From Allolobophora icterica (Eukaryota > Annelida > Clitellata > Crassiclitellata > Lumbricidae): a DNA stretch of 64,000 nucleotides. A program made the translations under genes and the position numbers. Numbering within the stretch: position 1 is the stretch's first letter; the number at the start of each line of letters is the position of its first letter. Below the pieces are notes generated by a model, which made no database searches, had not been told where the DNA came from, and saw nothing but the letters and a program-made list of their open reading frames with translations. Positions 52,095 to 64,000 of the stretch are shown here, one piece after another. The stretch spans positions 59,594,349 through 59,658,348 of the forward strand of contig OY744610.1 in NCBI GenBank assembly GCA_963556255.1, in the 5' to 3' direction.

Positions 52095-52492
52095 AATAGC
52101 AAATACATACATACGTACATATATGTATGTATGTATAAATGCATACATGCATACATACATACATACATGCATGCATACATACATGTATACGTACATACAT
52201 GTATATATTTACACATACATACTTACATACATTAATGCATACATACATACATGTATACATACATGCATACATCTATACATGCATATATATACACATACAT
52301 TCATACATTCATACATACATACATACATACATACATACATACATACATACATACATACATACATACATACATACATACATACATACATACATACATACAT
52401 ACATACATACAACATACATACATACATACATACATACATACATACATACATACATACATACATACTTACTTACTTACATACTTACATACATA
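52095..52492 (+). repeat. CATA microsatellite
   Basis: About 400 bp of ACATACATAC with one single-base phase break near 52410. Confidence 0.9.
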
Positions 52493-53040
52493 CTGTATAG
52501 TGAGTTTGATCTCTTATGTACATAAGTTTTGAACTTTGACGGTTGTTATTTAATGATCTATGTTTCCTTTTCTTTTTTTCCTTTATCGGGTTTACTGCCT
52601 ATTAAGCGTAATATAGATATTCATAACATAATTATTAGATAACTACCACAACGATAATTGCCTTGGTTTGGTATTCACGAGAAAAGAACCGAACTCAGTG
52701 CTCTACTTTATAGCCAGTTTGATAACAGTGAGCTTGATCTGTTGTTGACTACTCGACGCTCTGTGCTTTTTTATTTTTGTATCGGGTTTAAGGTGTTGCT
52801 TCTGCCTCTTTGGCGTAATAAAGGTGTTCATTGAACAGCCTGACCAGATAAACATACAACACGGCGCTGCAGCTTTCTCTTACAGGGCGAATATGACACG
52901 TAAAAAGGTGTTTTATTATTCTGAACAGTTCTCACCGTTCGTATGGCATAGGGCTACACAGCCTGTCGAGCAACGTTGCAATCAAAGAGAGATGGATAAA
53001 TCCAGAGTTTAGCGATATCTTATGGCAACACCGTATGGTA

Positions 53041-53745
53041 TATTTGTAATTTGTAATTGAGAATTTATGTGACGCCACTATGAGAGAGGCGCTCCCGACC
53101 CGGGTCAGTGTCTTCACTGACAAAGAGACATGTTTTCAGGCGCTTGTGGAACTGGACAGGAGAGAGAGGAGGTCAAGTCTAAGGGCCTGAAGCAAGCGGT
53201 TCCAGCTGGAAGGGCCCAAAACCGCAAAAATACGAGACTGGGCCGTGGCAGTGCGCATCCGAGGAACAACCAAGTGGCCACGGACAGATGATCGGAGAGA
53301 GACCGACCAGGCAAACTGGAAACCGGGGGTGCAGTAAGCCCTGAGATACAGCGGAGCTGAGCCAACAAGACAGTAAGGCATGAGGAAAGGACCTTAAATT
53401 GGATGCGTTGGTGATTGGGAAGCCAGTGAAGGATGTAGGAAGTTTATGGATGTAGGAAGAGATATGGGCAAACTTCATGATGCCCCTATGAGGCTGGCAG
53501 CCGCATTAAGTACGGACTGAAGCTTAGATGCATTAGTAGAGGGCAGGCCAATATAAATAGCGCTCCCGTAGTCAATCCCAGAGCAGATCAGAGCATGAAC
53601 CAAGGCCACGATCGCATGCAGCGGAAGGGACTGGCGAATGTCACGTGGTTGGCGTAAATAGAAGAAACACGAGCGTGAGACACTAATGACATGATCAGAT
53701 AGAGAGAGAACGGGGTCTAGCACGAAACCGCTACTTCTCAACTCT
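53041..53745 (-). mobile_element. L2/CR1-like LINE 3' fragment
   Basis: The minus strand carries LSLSDHVISVSRSCFFYLRQ, ALICSGIDYGSAIYIGLP, SKLQSVLNAAASLIG, QRIQFKVLSSCLTV-like text across frameshifts, and a tail with GAGAGGCGCTCC...ATTTATGTGACGCC. The paired duplicated segment near 61.86 kb is continuous across this site, so this is an insertion. Confidence 0.8.
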
Positions 53746-53884
53746 CAATGGCATGATACCTATCAATGGCGAAAATATTATCCCTATATCAGCTCCGAGA
53801 TACGCAACTGAAATTTATCACAACAGACATTAGTACTACACTAATAAAGTTAAGCAGCGGTTAAGATCTTATGACTTACAATAC

Positions 53885-54240
53885 AAAACAATACAACTAA
53901 ACATTTATAGTGCGCTTTAACAAAACAAGTCTTGTACGAGAGCGCGTTAAGCTACATTCCTAATCATAGTATAATGTGAATAGATGAGTTTTTAATTCGG
54001 ATTTAAACTAGGTGACAGATGTGCATTGACGGACTGCAGTTGGAAGACTGTTCCATTGAACGGGTCTTGAGACCGAGAAGACACGACTACCAAACTTCCG
54101 GTTGGTGCGAAGTATGGTGTAATCGCCTCGTGCAGCCGATCGGAGTCCTCTAGAATTTGTAGCAGAACATGGTGTGACCATGAATGTCATGTATGACTTC
54201 CCAGGATAGTTTTTGACGTCAACCATACCTTACATGAAAT
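53885..54240 (-). mobile_element. L2/CR1-like LINE 3' fragment
   Basis: The minus strand reads GDYTILRTNRKFGSRVFSVS and RPVQWNSLPTAVRQC, the conserved WN.LP block before the element end, followed by AAAGCGCACTATAAATG-like tail and an ACAAT repeat. The matching segment near 62.02 kb lacks it. Confidence 0.75.
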
Positions 54241-54369
54241 TTAATTAAAGTAATTGGCCGGGAATCTTGACCTACATACAGAAGAATGGTAACTTGTTTA
54301 AACATTCTACATATTCGGTTGCCTCCTTACACACAGATGTCGCCCCGCGTAAATTCTAGCGTTTACTGT

Positions 54370-54475
<106 letters not shown>

Positions 54476-55564
54476 TATGTGATTTTTTAAATCGCCAAAG
54501 GCAATGTTTTAATGCGCTAATGTAATAATTCGTCGATTTTCCTACAGGATTATTATTAACTAAATATGCGTTTTGAAAACAAGACACGATATTCTCATTC
54601 CGCCAGATGTCCGTCCTCAAACTAGTGACACGACCCTAAAGAAGGGCTCTCTTGTCCTATTTAAAATTATTGGTCTTTCAGTTTCCGGTTACCAACACTT
54701 TAATGACATCTTGCGACGTCCATGGGAATAAAACTTTGCATAGTTTTCACCACTGTAGCTAACAAGAGATTGATGAATTTACTCAATTAACTTAGCTGCC
54801 GAGTATATATGATGTGGTTAAAACCCAGTTTAAAGGTGTATAAGTTAGCACTGTGTTTAGCAGCTTTGAACACTGTCTCCTGGCATCAGAGGCCGGTCAC
54901 AACTTCTATTTGAAACAATTTGTACATTTCTTATCGAAGAATGAACGCAGCTAAGGTATACATAGAGAAATATGAACACGGTTTCTATCAATAGTTTGAT
55001 ATTTGTAGGAGATTTGTGGTTGCAGCGCCATCTTGTTGCTGCTACTAGCCCTGTGCACGTCGGCAGTATACATTTAATACAAGGACCGATAATACTCTTC
55101 TATGTGCTTAACGGGCCCTAAACCCCGTGCGGTTAATGCACCTAAGGATTGGATCCAACATGTTTAAACCATATTTTATGACTTAAAAGGCCGTCCATCG
55201 GACGAAATTCTGTGCAATTAAATCGCGTTAATGATCTAAAAATGAGTGTAACTGAGGTATCCGAAGGAAATATTAACACGTTTTGATGACATCTTGGGGG
55301 GGGGGGGGTAATGGGATATGCAAGCGTCTCAGATAGCCTCTGCTGCCCAAATATCCACCCACGCCGCCTTCACGAGGTCCCTCTGTTTCAACAGAGTGCG
55401 TGGTGGGCGACCGAGTCCTCGCCGGTATAAGTGAGTGTCCATGGGCGAAGAAACCGAAGGACGGACGATGGATGTCATCGCCGCTGAGAGATGGTGTCTC
55501 CTTAAAAACACCGGGAGGAAGGCAACAGGAATCCACCTCCCTATCTATCCCGAGTTAAATGTAA

Positions 55565-56833
55565 AATGACGCCAGAGAAGAATTCAGTGAACAACGTGAA
55601 CGATTCAATCCAGATACTGGAAAGAGTCGCGTTCGGCAGGGGGGGGGGGAACAAGGCTCCCTCGGTCGTCATCCAGCGAAAACCTTACAAGAAAAAGAAA
55701 AGCTAAAAATAGGAACGTGGAATGTAAGAACGATGCTGAGACCGGGAAAGTTGGCTAATGTCGTGGGAGAGATGAAGAGAGCAGGTTTGGACATTTTGGG
55801 CTTGTCGGAGGTCAGATGGAAAGAGGGAGGAGACTTCATGAGTGACGGCATTAGGGTGATATACACTGGAGGAGAGAAGAGTCAAAATGGTGTGGCCAAC
55901 TTGCTGTCGGAGAGAGTCGCCAAATGCGTATCAAGGGTGGAGAGACGTGAGGATAGAATGCTCATAGTGACATTGCAAGCACACCCAGTCGACATAACAA
56001 TAATACAAGTGTATATGCCAACATCAGCACACGAGGAGGAGGAGGTGGACGACATATACGAGATGATAGAGGAAAGCCTTAGAGACATCAAAGGCAAAGA
56101 TTATGTGATTGTCATGGGAGATTGGAATGCAACAGTTGGTGAAAAAGAACAGGAAGAGGCTACAGGAAAATATGGACTGGGGAACAGAAATGAGAGAGGA
56201 GAAAAACTGGTGGAATTCTGCAAGAGACAAAAACTCATGGTAACGAATACTTGGTTCCAACAGGAAAAGCGGAGAAGATACACATGGAAGGCACCGGGAG
56301 ATGGAGCAAGATACCAACTGGACTACATCATGATCAGACAAAGGTACAGAAACAGTGTCAAGAACTCAAGAACTCTCCCAGGAGCCGATGCAGACACAGA
56401 CCATAACCTGGTTGCCATGACAATACATCTCAGACTTAAGTTCATAAAGAAGCAAAGGATAGTTAAACAGAAATGGAATAGAGAAAGAATGCAAACAAAG
56501 AGTAACGAAATCTCAGAAAATATAGAAGAACGGGTGGTGGAGTTGAGTACGGAGATAACAACAGATGAAAGGTGGAGGAGTCTGAAGGAGATCGTGATTG
56601 AGGAAACGACAAAGACTGTGGGGTTCCAGATGGGTACAGGACCGCGCAAGCCATGGGTTACAATGGAGATGCTCAGGGATATGGAAGAAAGAAGAAAATG
56701 GAAACACCAGAGCACAGAAGAGGCAAGGAGTGAATACAAAAGGCTGAATAATCAACTAAGAAGAACAACAGATAAGGCAAGAGAGGATTGGTGGGAAGAG
56801 CAGTGTGAGGAGCTAGAGATGCTACAGAATTGA
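55565..56833 (+). pseudogene. RTE-type ORF, part 1: endonuclease domain up to an in-frame stop
   Basis: Frame 2 is open from 55565; the first ATG is at 55733, already inside the endonuclease motif KLKIGTWNVRTM, so the true initiator is upstream or lost. The endonuclease/exonuclease/phosphatase fold (GTWN, SEVRW, GDWN, TDHN) nicks target DNA for priming. The frame stops with TGA at 56831-56833, then continues in the same frame without loss of similarity, so this is a point nonsense change and not a natural end. Confidence 0.85.
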
Positions 56834-57739
56834 GGAAGACACGACCTGGTATATAGAAAGGTCAAAACACTGACAAATAAGAAGAATATGGATGGCGGAA
56901 GCGCATTCAAGGACAAGGATGGCAAGTTGCTAGAGGACGCAGACGATATCAGGAAAAGATGGAAGGAATATGTTGAGGATTTATATATGGGAAAACGTAG
57001 CCAAGAAGATCTCGGGGAAGAACAAACACCAAGTACCGATAACATAGGACCGGACGTACTCAGGGAGGAGGTTCTGGCAGCAATCAGTGATATGAAAAAC
57101 AACAAAGCAGAAGGAATTGATAATATCCCAATTGAAATACTGAGGAACCTGGGAGAGAAGGCAATGACAGAACTAGTGCGGTTATGCCAAGACATATATA
57201 ACACGGGAGTTTGGCCGGAAGATTTCCTACAGACCACATTGATCCCGCTCAAGAAAAAGCCAAATGCAACAACATGTGAAGACCACCGAACTATAAGCCT
57301 CCTCACCCATGCATCCAAGATTCTACTAAGAGTTATCACGAAGAGACTGCAATCCAAGGCAGAAACAGATGACTGCTTAGGGGAGGATCAATTTGGTTTT
57401 AGAAAGGGAAGAGGAACAAGAGATGCAATTGCAGCGGTGAGGATACTAGCGGAAAGAAGCCTCCAGCATGGCCAAGACGTCTATGTGTGTTTCGTCGACT
57501 ATGAGAAGGCTTTCGATAGGGTGGAGTGGAGGAAATTAATGCATGCATTACGACGAATAGGGGTAGACTGGAAAGAGCGAAGACTTATTGGAAACCTGTA
57601 CATGGGACAGAAAGTAAAAATAAGAATAGATGGTGAATACTCAGAGCCGGGAAGAATAGGCAGAGGAGTGAGGCAAGGATGGCCGCTCTCTTCAACATCT
57701 ACATCGAAGAGCTTGTACGGGAGGCGATGGAAGAAGTGA
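56834..57739 (+). pseudogene. RTE-type ORF, part 2: reverse transcriptase fingers and palm
   Basis: Same frame as part 1 (first ATG at 56888). It contains MKNNKAEGIDNIPIEILRNL, LIPLKKKPNATTCEDHRTIS, the QFGFRKGRGTRDAI motif and YEKAFDRVEW, the first catalytic Asp region. Near 57675-57690, inside the RQG.PLSP motif, the coding sequence shifts to frame 1 and a few conserved residues are missing, indicating a small deletion that is not a multiple of three. Confidence 0.85.
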
Positions 57740-58530
57740 ATGAGGGAATAAAGGTTGGAGGTAGGTTAGTGAAAGCGCTGAGATTTGCGGATGATCAGGC
57801 AATGTTAGCAAGAAGCCAAAAAGGACTGCAGAGAATGATGGATCGCCTGAATATGATCTCAACAGAATACGAAATGAAAATAAATACCAAGAAGACAAAG
57901 GTCATGAGGATAAGCAAAAGAGAAGAAAAAGAAGTTAGAATAACCGTAAATGGAGTGGACATCGAACAAGTTGAGAGATTCTGTTACCTAGGAAGTATGG
58001 TCACGAGGGATGTGAAGTGCCATGCGGAGATAAAAAGAAGAATAGCCATGGGAAAAGATGCATTCTATAAAAGAAAGGAGCTCTTGAGAGGAAAATTAAA
58101 TAGGAATCTGAAGAAGCGAATGGTTAAGACGCTGGCATGGAGTGTGGTCCTATACGGATCTGAAACGTGGACTATTAGAGGGGAGGACATCAAAAGGATA
58201 GAAGCCTTCGAAATGTGGATATGGCGTAGAATGGAGAGAATCAGCTGGACAGAGCACAAGACAAATGACGAAGTACTGCAAATGGTGGGAGAGGAGAGAT
58301 CCATGATGAGGACAATCAGAGAGCGCCAAAGAAGATGGATTGGCCATATAATGAGAGGGGATTCTCTGTTGAGAAATATCATCGAAGGTAGAATGGAGGG
58401 GAAAAAGACACGAGGAAGGCCAAGAATGATGTTCTTAGACTGGACAACAAAGAGGGACGGCTACAGACAGATGAAAGCAGAAGCTCAACATCGAGAGGGA
58501 TGGCGCCGTTGGACATACGAACCTGCCTAA
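57679..58530 (+). pseudogene. RTE-type ORF, part 3: FADD active site, thumb and C-terminus
   Basis: Frame 1, overlapping the end of part 2 only by chance. It contains [29 protein letters not shown] (the catalytic xADD box), TKVMRIS, the [12 protein letters not shown] region, [10 protein letters not shown] and a C-terminal [17 protein letters not shown] ending WRRWTYEPA and TAA at 58528-58530. The FLGS..T.. and YGSETW blocks are typical of RTE-like and related non-LTR elements. Confidence 0.85.
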
Positions 58531-58899
58531 GGGCAGAGAACCAAAGAAGAAGATGATGACATCTTATGGCATCAGAGGCCGTTGACGTCGAAAGAAAAAT
58601 CACGTCTGCAGCTGGGAACAACCAACGCTCACGCGAAAATTAAGTTCAAATAGCCTCCGGAACACTGATTTAAAGGTGTTTAGACAAATCCTAATATTCC
58701 GGGTCAAATTGGATCGATCCAAGCGTTTAAGACCATCTTATAGCATTAAATGTCGTCGACATCCAAAGGAGACAATTATTGTTGACAATTAAATCGAGTT
58801 AATAATCTAAAAATGAACGAAAATATGAACATCGACAGGGAAATAATCTCGTACAGTTCTCAATGTTGATCAAGTTGTGGAAACTAAGTAACATATTTA

Positions 58900-59640
58900 T
58901 TGTCTGCTAATAGGCAGTGTTTAATCTAGTCCCCCTCTTCTGGGAGGGGAAACAAGGTTTCTGGGGGGAGCAAAGTATTTAAACAAGATTTTTTCCATCC
59001 ATCTTGAAAAAGTTTCAGACTTTTCCACATGTATCGTGGGGGGGATTTTCCTCCCCTAAAGGTCTCTACATTGTAATATTGCTCGCCTCTGGGGGGGAAC
59101 ATCAATCCTGGGGGGACATTCCCCCAAAGACGTGTAGATTAAACACTGGCTAATAGGGTGTCTCAAGTGGGCGTTCAGAAATAAGAAATACATACATACG
59201 TACATATATGTATGTGTGTATACATACATACATGCATACATACATACATACATACCTACATAGACACACACACACATAGACATAATTATATAGGTATAAG
59301 CTCAGTTATAATCATAAATAAATAATATACGAATAGGTAAATCCATAAGTAGGTCTATGTAAAGAAATAAAAGAAATAAAAAAAAGAAATAAACAAAAGA
59401 AATAAACATATAACAGATAAATAGTCCAAAACAAATAAAACTTATGTTAAGAATGTACGAGTGATATATATCCCACCTGTACTGATAATTAATCCACTTT
59501 CTATTTTTTCACTCAGTTTCTTGCGCCTGTAGGCTTCTAAGCTTCACTACATAGACCTACTTACAGTCAGCAAAACGGTAACGAACACACGTAGAAGACA
59601 GAGCTGTGATACTGACTGTTGATTAATTACTACTCTCTAG
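58900..59640. other. non-coding DNA with G-rich and CATA patches
   Basis: Contains GGGGGGGAACATCAATCCTG-type G runs, a CATACATA patch (59180-59280) resembling 52.09-52.2 kb and an AAATAAAC-rich patch (59340-59440). No exon recognised. Confidence 0.5.
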
Positions 59641-59859
59641 ATCACCGGTTTCAAATGCACAAGGCCAGTGGCGTTAACTTGTCCAAAATATTGGGGGGCA
59701 TATGGTTATTCATTCTACACTTGTTGCATAGGGGTGTACAGTCCATCTCAATTATTGGGGGGCACGTGCCCCGGCTGCCCCCCAGAGTCTACGCTTATGC
59801 ACAAGGCATCAACCGACGGAGCTCCAAACCCACACCGTAATCAGGTCAGCATCCCGTAG

Positions 59860-60050
59860 GGCAGGGTTTAACGACGTCTCTTAGCAACAAAGGCCATTTC
59901 TCACCGTTCGTATGGTATGATACAGGACTGGATGGTTAAACCAGCTTTTAACGACATCTTATGACAACAAAGGCCGTTGACATCGACAGAAATTATTTCA
60001 AACAGTTCTCACCGTTCCTACACAATTGATTCTCACCGTTCTCACCGTTC
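59860..60050 (+). repeat. short copies of the TTTAACGACATCTTATGGCA module
   Basis: Two adjacent units with TTAACGACATCTTATGACAA, AGGCCGTTGACATCGACAGA and CAGTTCTCACCGTTCCTA. The module also occurs in reverse at 11855-11935, 14345-14430 and 37160-37245. Confidence 0.65.
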
Positions 60051-60054
60051 CTAT

Positions 60055-60141
60055 ACCCAAATACTTTAGGGAATCAACCCAAGAAACTGAGTTACCACCC
60101 TACAGGAAATTCACTGGGTTGATTCCCTTAAGTATTTGGGT
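60055..60141. other. 27-bp inverted repeat (hairpin, one mismatch)
   Basis: Arms at 60055-60081 and 60115-60141; left starts ACCCAAATACTTTAGGG, right ends CCCTTAAGTATTTGGGT. Loop of 33 bases. Size and shape fit a small fold-back element. Confidence 0.85.
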
Positions 60142-60214
60142 GTTCATTTATTTGGTGGCCGTAGACAAGTACTTTTGACGTTGACCCTTTGAAACGGTCG
60201 TTCTATCGGGCTTG

Positions 60215-60560
60215 TAATTGCATCCCATGCCTCTAACTTAGATGAAATTGTACACCTTCACTTACAAGAGACCTATTCCTTGCCCCTTTTGACCTATGCC
60301 ATCGTTGCCTTGACTCTATTAGCAAGACAATCTAATGAACTAAACGTCTGCTGGAATTCGGTATATCGTCTTGTATTCGGGTTTAATAAATGGGAAATTG
60401 TCATATGTTTAATTAATGGATTGGGCAGACTAAATCTTACTCTTTTTTGTCAAAAGTACGTCGTTGTAAACTGTATTTTCATTTGATCTGTTCGGAAATG
60501 TTGCTATTCATAACCTGCTGTGGACAAACTTATCAGGTAATAACCATAATGATGACTGCC
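60215..60560 (+). mobile_element. LINE C-terminal fragment (third type)
   Basis: Reads SNLDEIVHLHLQETYSL, PLLTYAIVALTLLARQSNEL, NVCWNSVYRLVFGFNKWE and INGLGRLNL. The LLTYA..ALTL...Q..ELN.CWNSVYR.IFGFN.WESV...I.GLGRL pattern is common at the C-terminus of non-LTR elements in marine invertebrates. It is followed by two GCGTAATAAAG units also present at 52.6-52.8 kb. Confidence 0.7.
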
Positions 60561-60599
60561 TTGCCTTGGTATTCGTGAAGAAACATGATGCCATTTGCT

Positions 60600-63500
60600 C
60601 GACTGTATAGTGATTTTGATATCTTATGTACATTGAAGTGATCTGTGACGGTTGTTATTTAATGCTCTACATGTTTCTTTTTCTTTTTGTTTCTCCTTTT
60701 TTCGGTTTATTGCCTACTAGGCGTAATAAAGATATTCGTAATATAATTATCAGATAATTACCGCAGTGTGATAATTGCCTTGGTTTGGTATTCACGAGAA
60801 AAAGAACTGAACTCATTACCCTGCTTTTTTTAATGACATTTGTACAGTGAGCCAATCTGTTGTTGGCTTTAGTTAACGCTCTATGCTTTCTAATTTTTGT
60901 ATCGGTCTTGGTTGTTGCTTCTGTCAGTTTGGCGTAACAATACTATAAACAAGCAGAAATGTCTGTCCAGTTACGCTTCTCTCATTGACTGTTTCGAACT
61001 GATTAATATAATAGGCCTATTCATGCTCAACGACGTGACTGTTTGCACAGTGGCCACATTTCAAACGCACGAACGGTCCGCCGCTTCTAACTAATGAGGA
61101 ATGACGTCACTGTTAACAAAATCGCCACATTGAAGCGGACGGTTGGTTTATAGCAAAAATCAAAGTAAATAATTATAAATATACACCGTAGGCCTATGTG
61201 GCTACTCTTTTAAACTAACGGCTTAAAACGGGCTTAAACTTAGGCGCAACCAGTATGAGAAGTGCTTCTGAATCGTTGCATCGATTTCCTTTCGACTGTT
61301 TACGAACTATATGGCACTTAAATCTCTGCTATTATTATTGTAGAAAAAGACTGGGGGGGGGGAAGTTAGGCTTTGATTCACATGGAGTTGGAGTGTGCAA
61401 TGAAGACTTTACTATGGGGATCTAAGAAAGACTATCGGGGTTCAACCCCCCACCAACCCCCCGACAATTCTCACTCTGGGCGCAACGCGCTGAAACGAAG
61501 GAACGGTGAGCCAACGATTTTCCCGGCTTTTCGCAAATTTATAAGCTTATCCATTGTTTTCCCTTACTGGGAATCAGGGTCTTCCCTTCCCGGATTAGGA
61601 CGGGCAATAATCTAGTAATCCATAAACGTGTTCATAACACAGCCGAACTAAGCTACACACCCAATATACATGAAGGCGCTGCTGTTTCCCTTATAGGGCG
61701 AATTTCACACTTAAAAGAGGTGTCTAATTAATTTTAACAGTTCTTGCCGTTCGTGTGACGTAACACAGCCAGTTGAGTAACGTTACAATTCAAGAGGAAT
61801 GGATGGACCCAGAGTTTAGCGATATTTTATGGCAACACCGTATGGTATACATAATGCAGCTAATATTTCTCAACCAAAAATGGCTGGATAGCTATCAATG
61901 ACGCAAATATTATCCCTATATTAGCTCCAGGATTTGCGATTGAAAGTTGTCCAAACAAACATTAAACTACGTAAATAGGTTAAACAGCGTAACGTTAATT
62001 TCTTATGACTTCCCGGAAGAGTTTTTTTTAAGATACCTTACATGGAATATAATAATACTACTCGGCCAGGAATCCAGGCTTACATATAGAGGAATGGCAA
62101 CTTGTTTAAAAATTGTGCATCATAATTAGACACCTCTTTAAGGTAGCATCTTAACACACAAATGTCGCCCGCGTCAATTCAAACAGATCATTATTTAGGC
62201 CTATTAAAAATATAATGTTTTAAAACGCCACAGGCAATGTTTTAATGTACTATTGTAATCATTCGTCTCTTTTCCTTCAGAATAATTATTAACTGAATAT
62301 ATTTATTATGTAAATTGGACGCGGTATTCTTCTGTCCGCCAGAGGTCCGTACTCAAACTAGTCACACGACGTTAAAGAAGGGCTTTCCTGTCCTATGTGT
62401 TATGGGTCCTTTGATTTCCGGTTACCAAGAGTTTAACGACACCTTACAACTTCCATGGGAAGTAAGGTTCGTATAGTTTCAACCGCAGATTACGGTTATG
62501 AACCAACACACGCAATTAATCTGGTTGCAGAGTATAAATTATATATTGTACGCAAAAAATCAGTTTAAAGGTGTGTAAGATATCACTGTGTTGAACAGCG
62601 TTGAACGGTGTCTTAAGGCATCAAAGGCCGTTCACTTCTGTAGGAAACAATCTACAATTCTTATCGATGAATGAACGCAACTAAGGTATAATTAGAAAGA
62701 TATTAATACGGTTTTAAGGTTTCTATCAAGAGCTAACATATTTGTCGGACATTTTGTGGTTGCAGCGCCATCTTGTTGCTGCTACTAGCCACGTGAACGT
62801 CAACCTTTAATACAAGGACCTATATATAAAATAGGCTATTCTTCTATTATATATATGCTTAACCCCGTGCGGTTAAGGCACCTAAGAATTGGATGGATAC
62901 AACAGTATTTAACCACATCTTCTGACTTAAAAAGCTATTGACGTCAACAGCAACAATTCTGTAGAATTAAATAGCGTTAATGATCTAAAAATGAGTAGGA
63001 GAATATTAACACGTTTCGATGGCATACTATATGGCATCCAAGGCCGTTGACGTCGAAAGGAAAAGGTTTTGTACAGTTTTTACTAGTAATTTGATTTTAG
63101 GCGTACGTCCAGGAACGGCTGGATGGATGGATGGATGGAATGTTTAACGACATCTTATGGCAACAAAGACCGTTGACGTCGGCAGAAAAGATCGTTAGAT
63201 AAATACATCCGTTGATTTAGGACATAAACAAATTATGTTAGATACACGTTTTGAACAGTTCTCACGGTTCCTATAGCATAATCCCACGAGGTCCAGGTAC
63301 GGCGATCAATTAACGGTTAAGAGAAATTTAAATTCATATAGCCTCGGCAGCACTGATTTAAAGGTGTCAAAGCAAATCATAAAATTGCGGGTCTACTTGG
63401 ATGGATCATGGATCCAGTAGTTCGCTAGACTATTGGATCCATCCAAGTAGACCATCTTATTGTATCAAAAGCCTTCGAAGTCCTAAGGAAAATATTCTAT

Positions 63501-63660
63501 ACGATTAAATCGAGTTAAAAATCGAGAAATCTAAGACATTCTTACGAAAATAAGAACACGTTCTTATGACATCCTACGGCAACAACGGCTGCTTACTTCG
63601 ACAGGGAAATATATAATCTCGTACAGTTCTCACTGTTATTCAAGTTGTAGAAAATTTAAG
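60600..63660 (+). repeat. large direct repeat, copy B2 (largely uninterrupted)
   Basis: Collinear partner of B1 without the LINE insertions. Contains its own 18-bp-arm hairpin at 63390-63453. No protein-coding frame is convincing; the DNA is made of repeated modules such as TTTAACGACATCTTATGGCA and CACTGATTTAAAGGTGTC. Confidence 0.78.
63390..63453. other. 18-bp perfect inverted repeat inside a repeat module
   Basis: Arms GGTCTACTTGGATGGATC and GATCCATCCAAGTAGACC around a 28-base spacer. The left arm is the normal module sequence, and the right arm is its inversion. Confidence 0.88.
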
Positions 63661-64000
63661 CTACAATTTGCAGTTGATCGAGCAGATGTAGGCCTATCTA
63701 ACAATCTAACCGTCTAACGTCATCGTATTGCAGTCAAACAGGAAATTTAGTAGCGACAAACAATTATATGGCGTCTGAAATCTGATTTAAAGGTGTCTAA
63801 GCAACATAATAAGTATTCTTGAACGACATCTTCCGGTTGCAATAGACGTTAATGTCGATCTCACATCACATTCGTAACGAAAATCGTGACTACATGTAAC
63901 TCCACCACTGCCCATACTCTGGTAGTGCCAGTACTAGGCCTGAGAAAAGCAGGAGGGTGACATCAATGACATCGACAAACAATTATATGGCGTCTGAAAT

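Larger units (their letters stand above)
55296..58554 (+). mobile_element. RTE-type non-LTR retrotransposon, near full length, flanked by 11-bp target duplication
   Basis: GATGACATCTT occurs at 55285-55295 and again at 58555-58565, either side of the insertion, and the flanks join into a copy of a dispersed repeat. The element opens with a G-run, has about 270-430 bp of leader, one long protein-coding region, a 24-bp 3' end after the stop and a GAAGAAGAT tail. Seen: apurinic-endonuclease motifs (GTWNVRTM, LSEVRW, MGDWNATVG, DTDHN) and reverse-transcriptase motifs ([41 protein letters not shown]). No RNase H was seen. The very short 3' UTR, single protein and short-repeat tail fit RTE-clade elements (inference). 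It is broken by one stop and one frameshift. Confidence 0.92.

Noticed and set aside
55733..58530. Reading the 55-58 kb LINE as a host gene resembling craniofacial development protein 2
   Set aside because: The endonuclease domain is joined to a reverse transcriptase within one element bounded by target duplications; such gene names come from misannotated LINEs.

Overview
The window is metazoan nuclear DNA. It carries two spliced, intron-rich animal genes with GT-AG introns and conserved intron phases, and the rest is a dense mix of LINE and SINE pieces, DNA-transposon copies, minisatellites and very long microsatellites. No operons, bacterial genes or viruses were seen. The two proteins (Eyes absent and an ALK/LTK-type receptor tyrosine kinase) occur across bilaterians. 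The repeat content suggests a marine invertebrate with a large, repeat-rich genome, but the phylum cannot be fixed from sequence alone.

Gene 1, plus strand, about 6.3-31.3 kb: the complete catalytic EYA domain of an eyes absent homologue, in eight exons (6329-6480, 20533-20622, 22757-22815, 23221-23381, 26303-26417, 28699-28820, 29638-29738, 31234-31314) whose phases join into one 292-residue frame ending in a normal stop. The N-terminal transactivation part was not found. Gene 2, minus strand, about 52.0 down to 36.7 kb: the transmembrane, juxtamembrane, full kinase and C-terminal tail of an ALK/LTK-family receptor, in ten exons (51897-52022, 50810-51053, 50084-50174, 49516-49580, 48253-48382, 43544-43641, 40887-40979, 39057-39158, 38323-38548, 36708-37064) that join into 509 residues plus stop. 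Its extracellular region must lie to the right of position 52022, probably outside the window. The two genes are convergent, with stop codons 5.4 kb apart. There is no evidence that they act together: EYA is a nuclear coactivator/phosphatase and ALK is a surface receptor.

Layout of the rest: 0-6.3 kb minisatellites, a tandem SINE-like cluster and an L2/CR1-like LINE end; 6.5-20.5 kb (the giant first eya intron) holds a tandem segmental duplication (about 9.37-12.21 and 12.49-15.30 kb) in which each copy has received a different insertion, plus a 740-bp polypurine block; 20.6-31 kb has short introns, a hAT-like element and one copy of a 424-bp retroposon; 31.3-36.7 kb is intergenic minisatellite DNA; 38-52 kb is ALK introns packed with microsatellites and the second, inverted copy of the 424-bp retroposon; 52-64 kb is a second direct duplication (about 52.5-58.9 and 60.6-63.7 kb) whose first copy is interrupted by LINEs, including a 3.26-kb RTE-type LINE with target-site duplications.

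The most unusual points are: the near-identical inverted retroposon pair sitting in introns of the two convergent genes; the two duplications whose paired copies show empty and filled insertion sites; a short motif (TTTAAAGGTGTCT) shared by otherwise different repeat families; an ALK splice donor abutting a GGAT microsatellite; and an eya stop codon that forms the first unit of a minisatellite.
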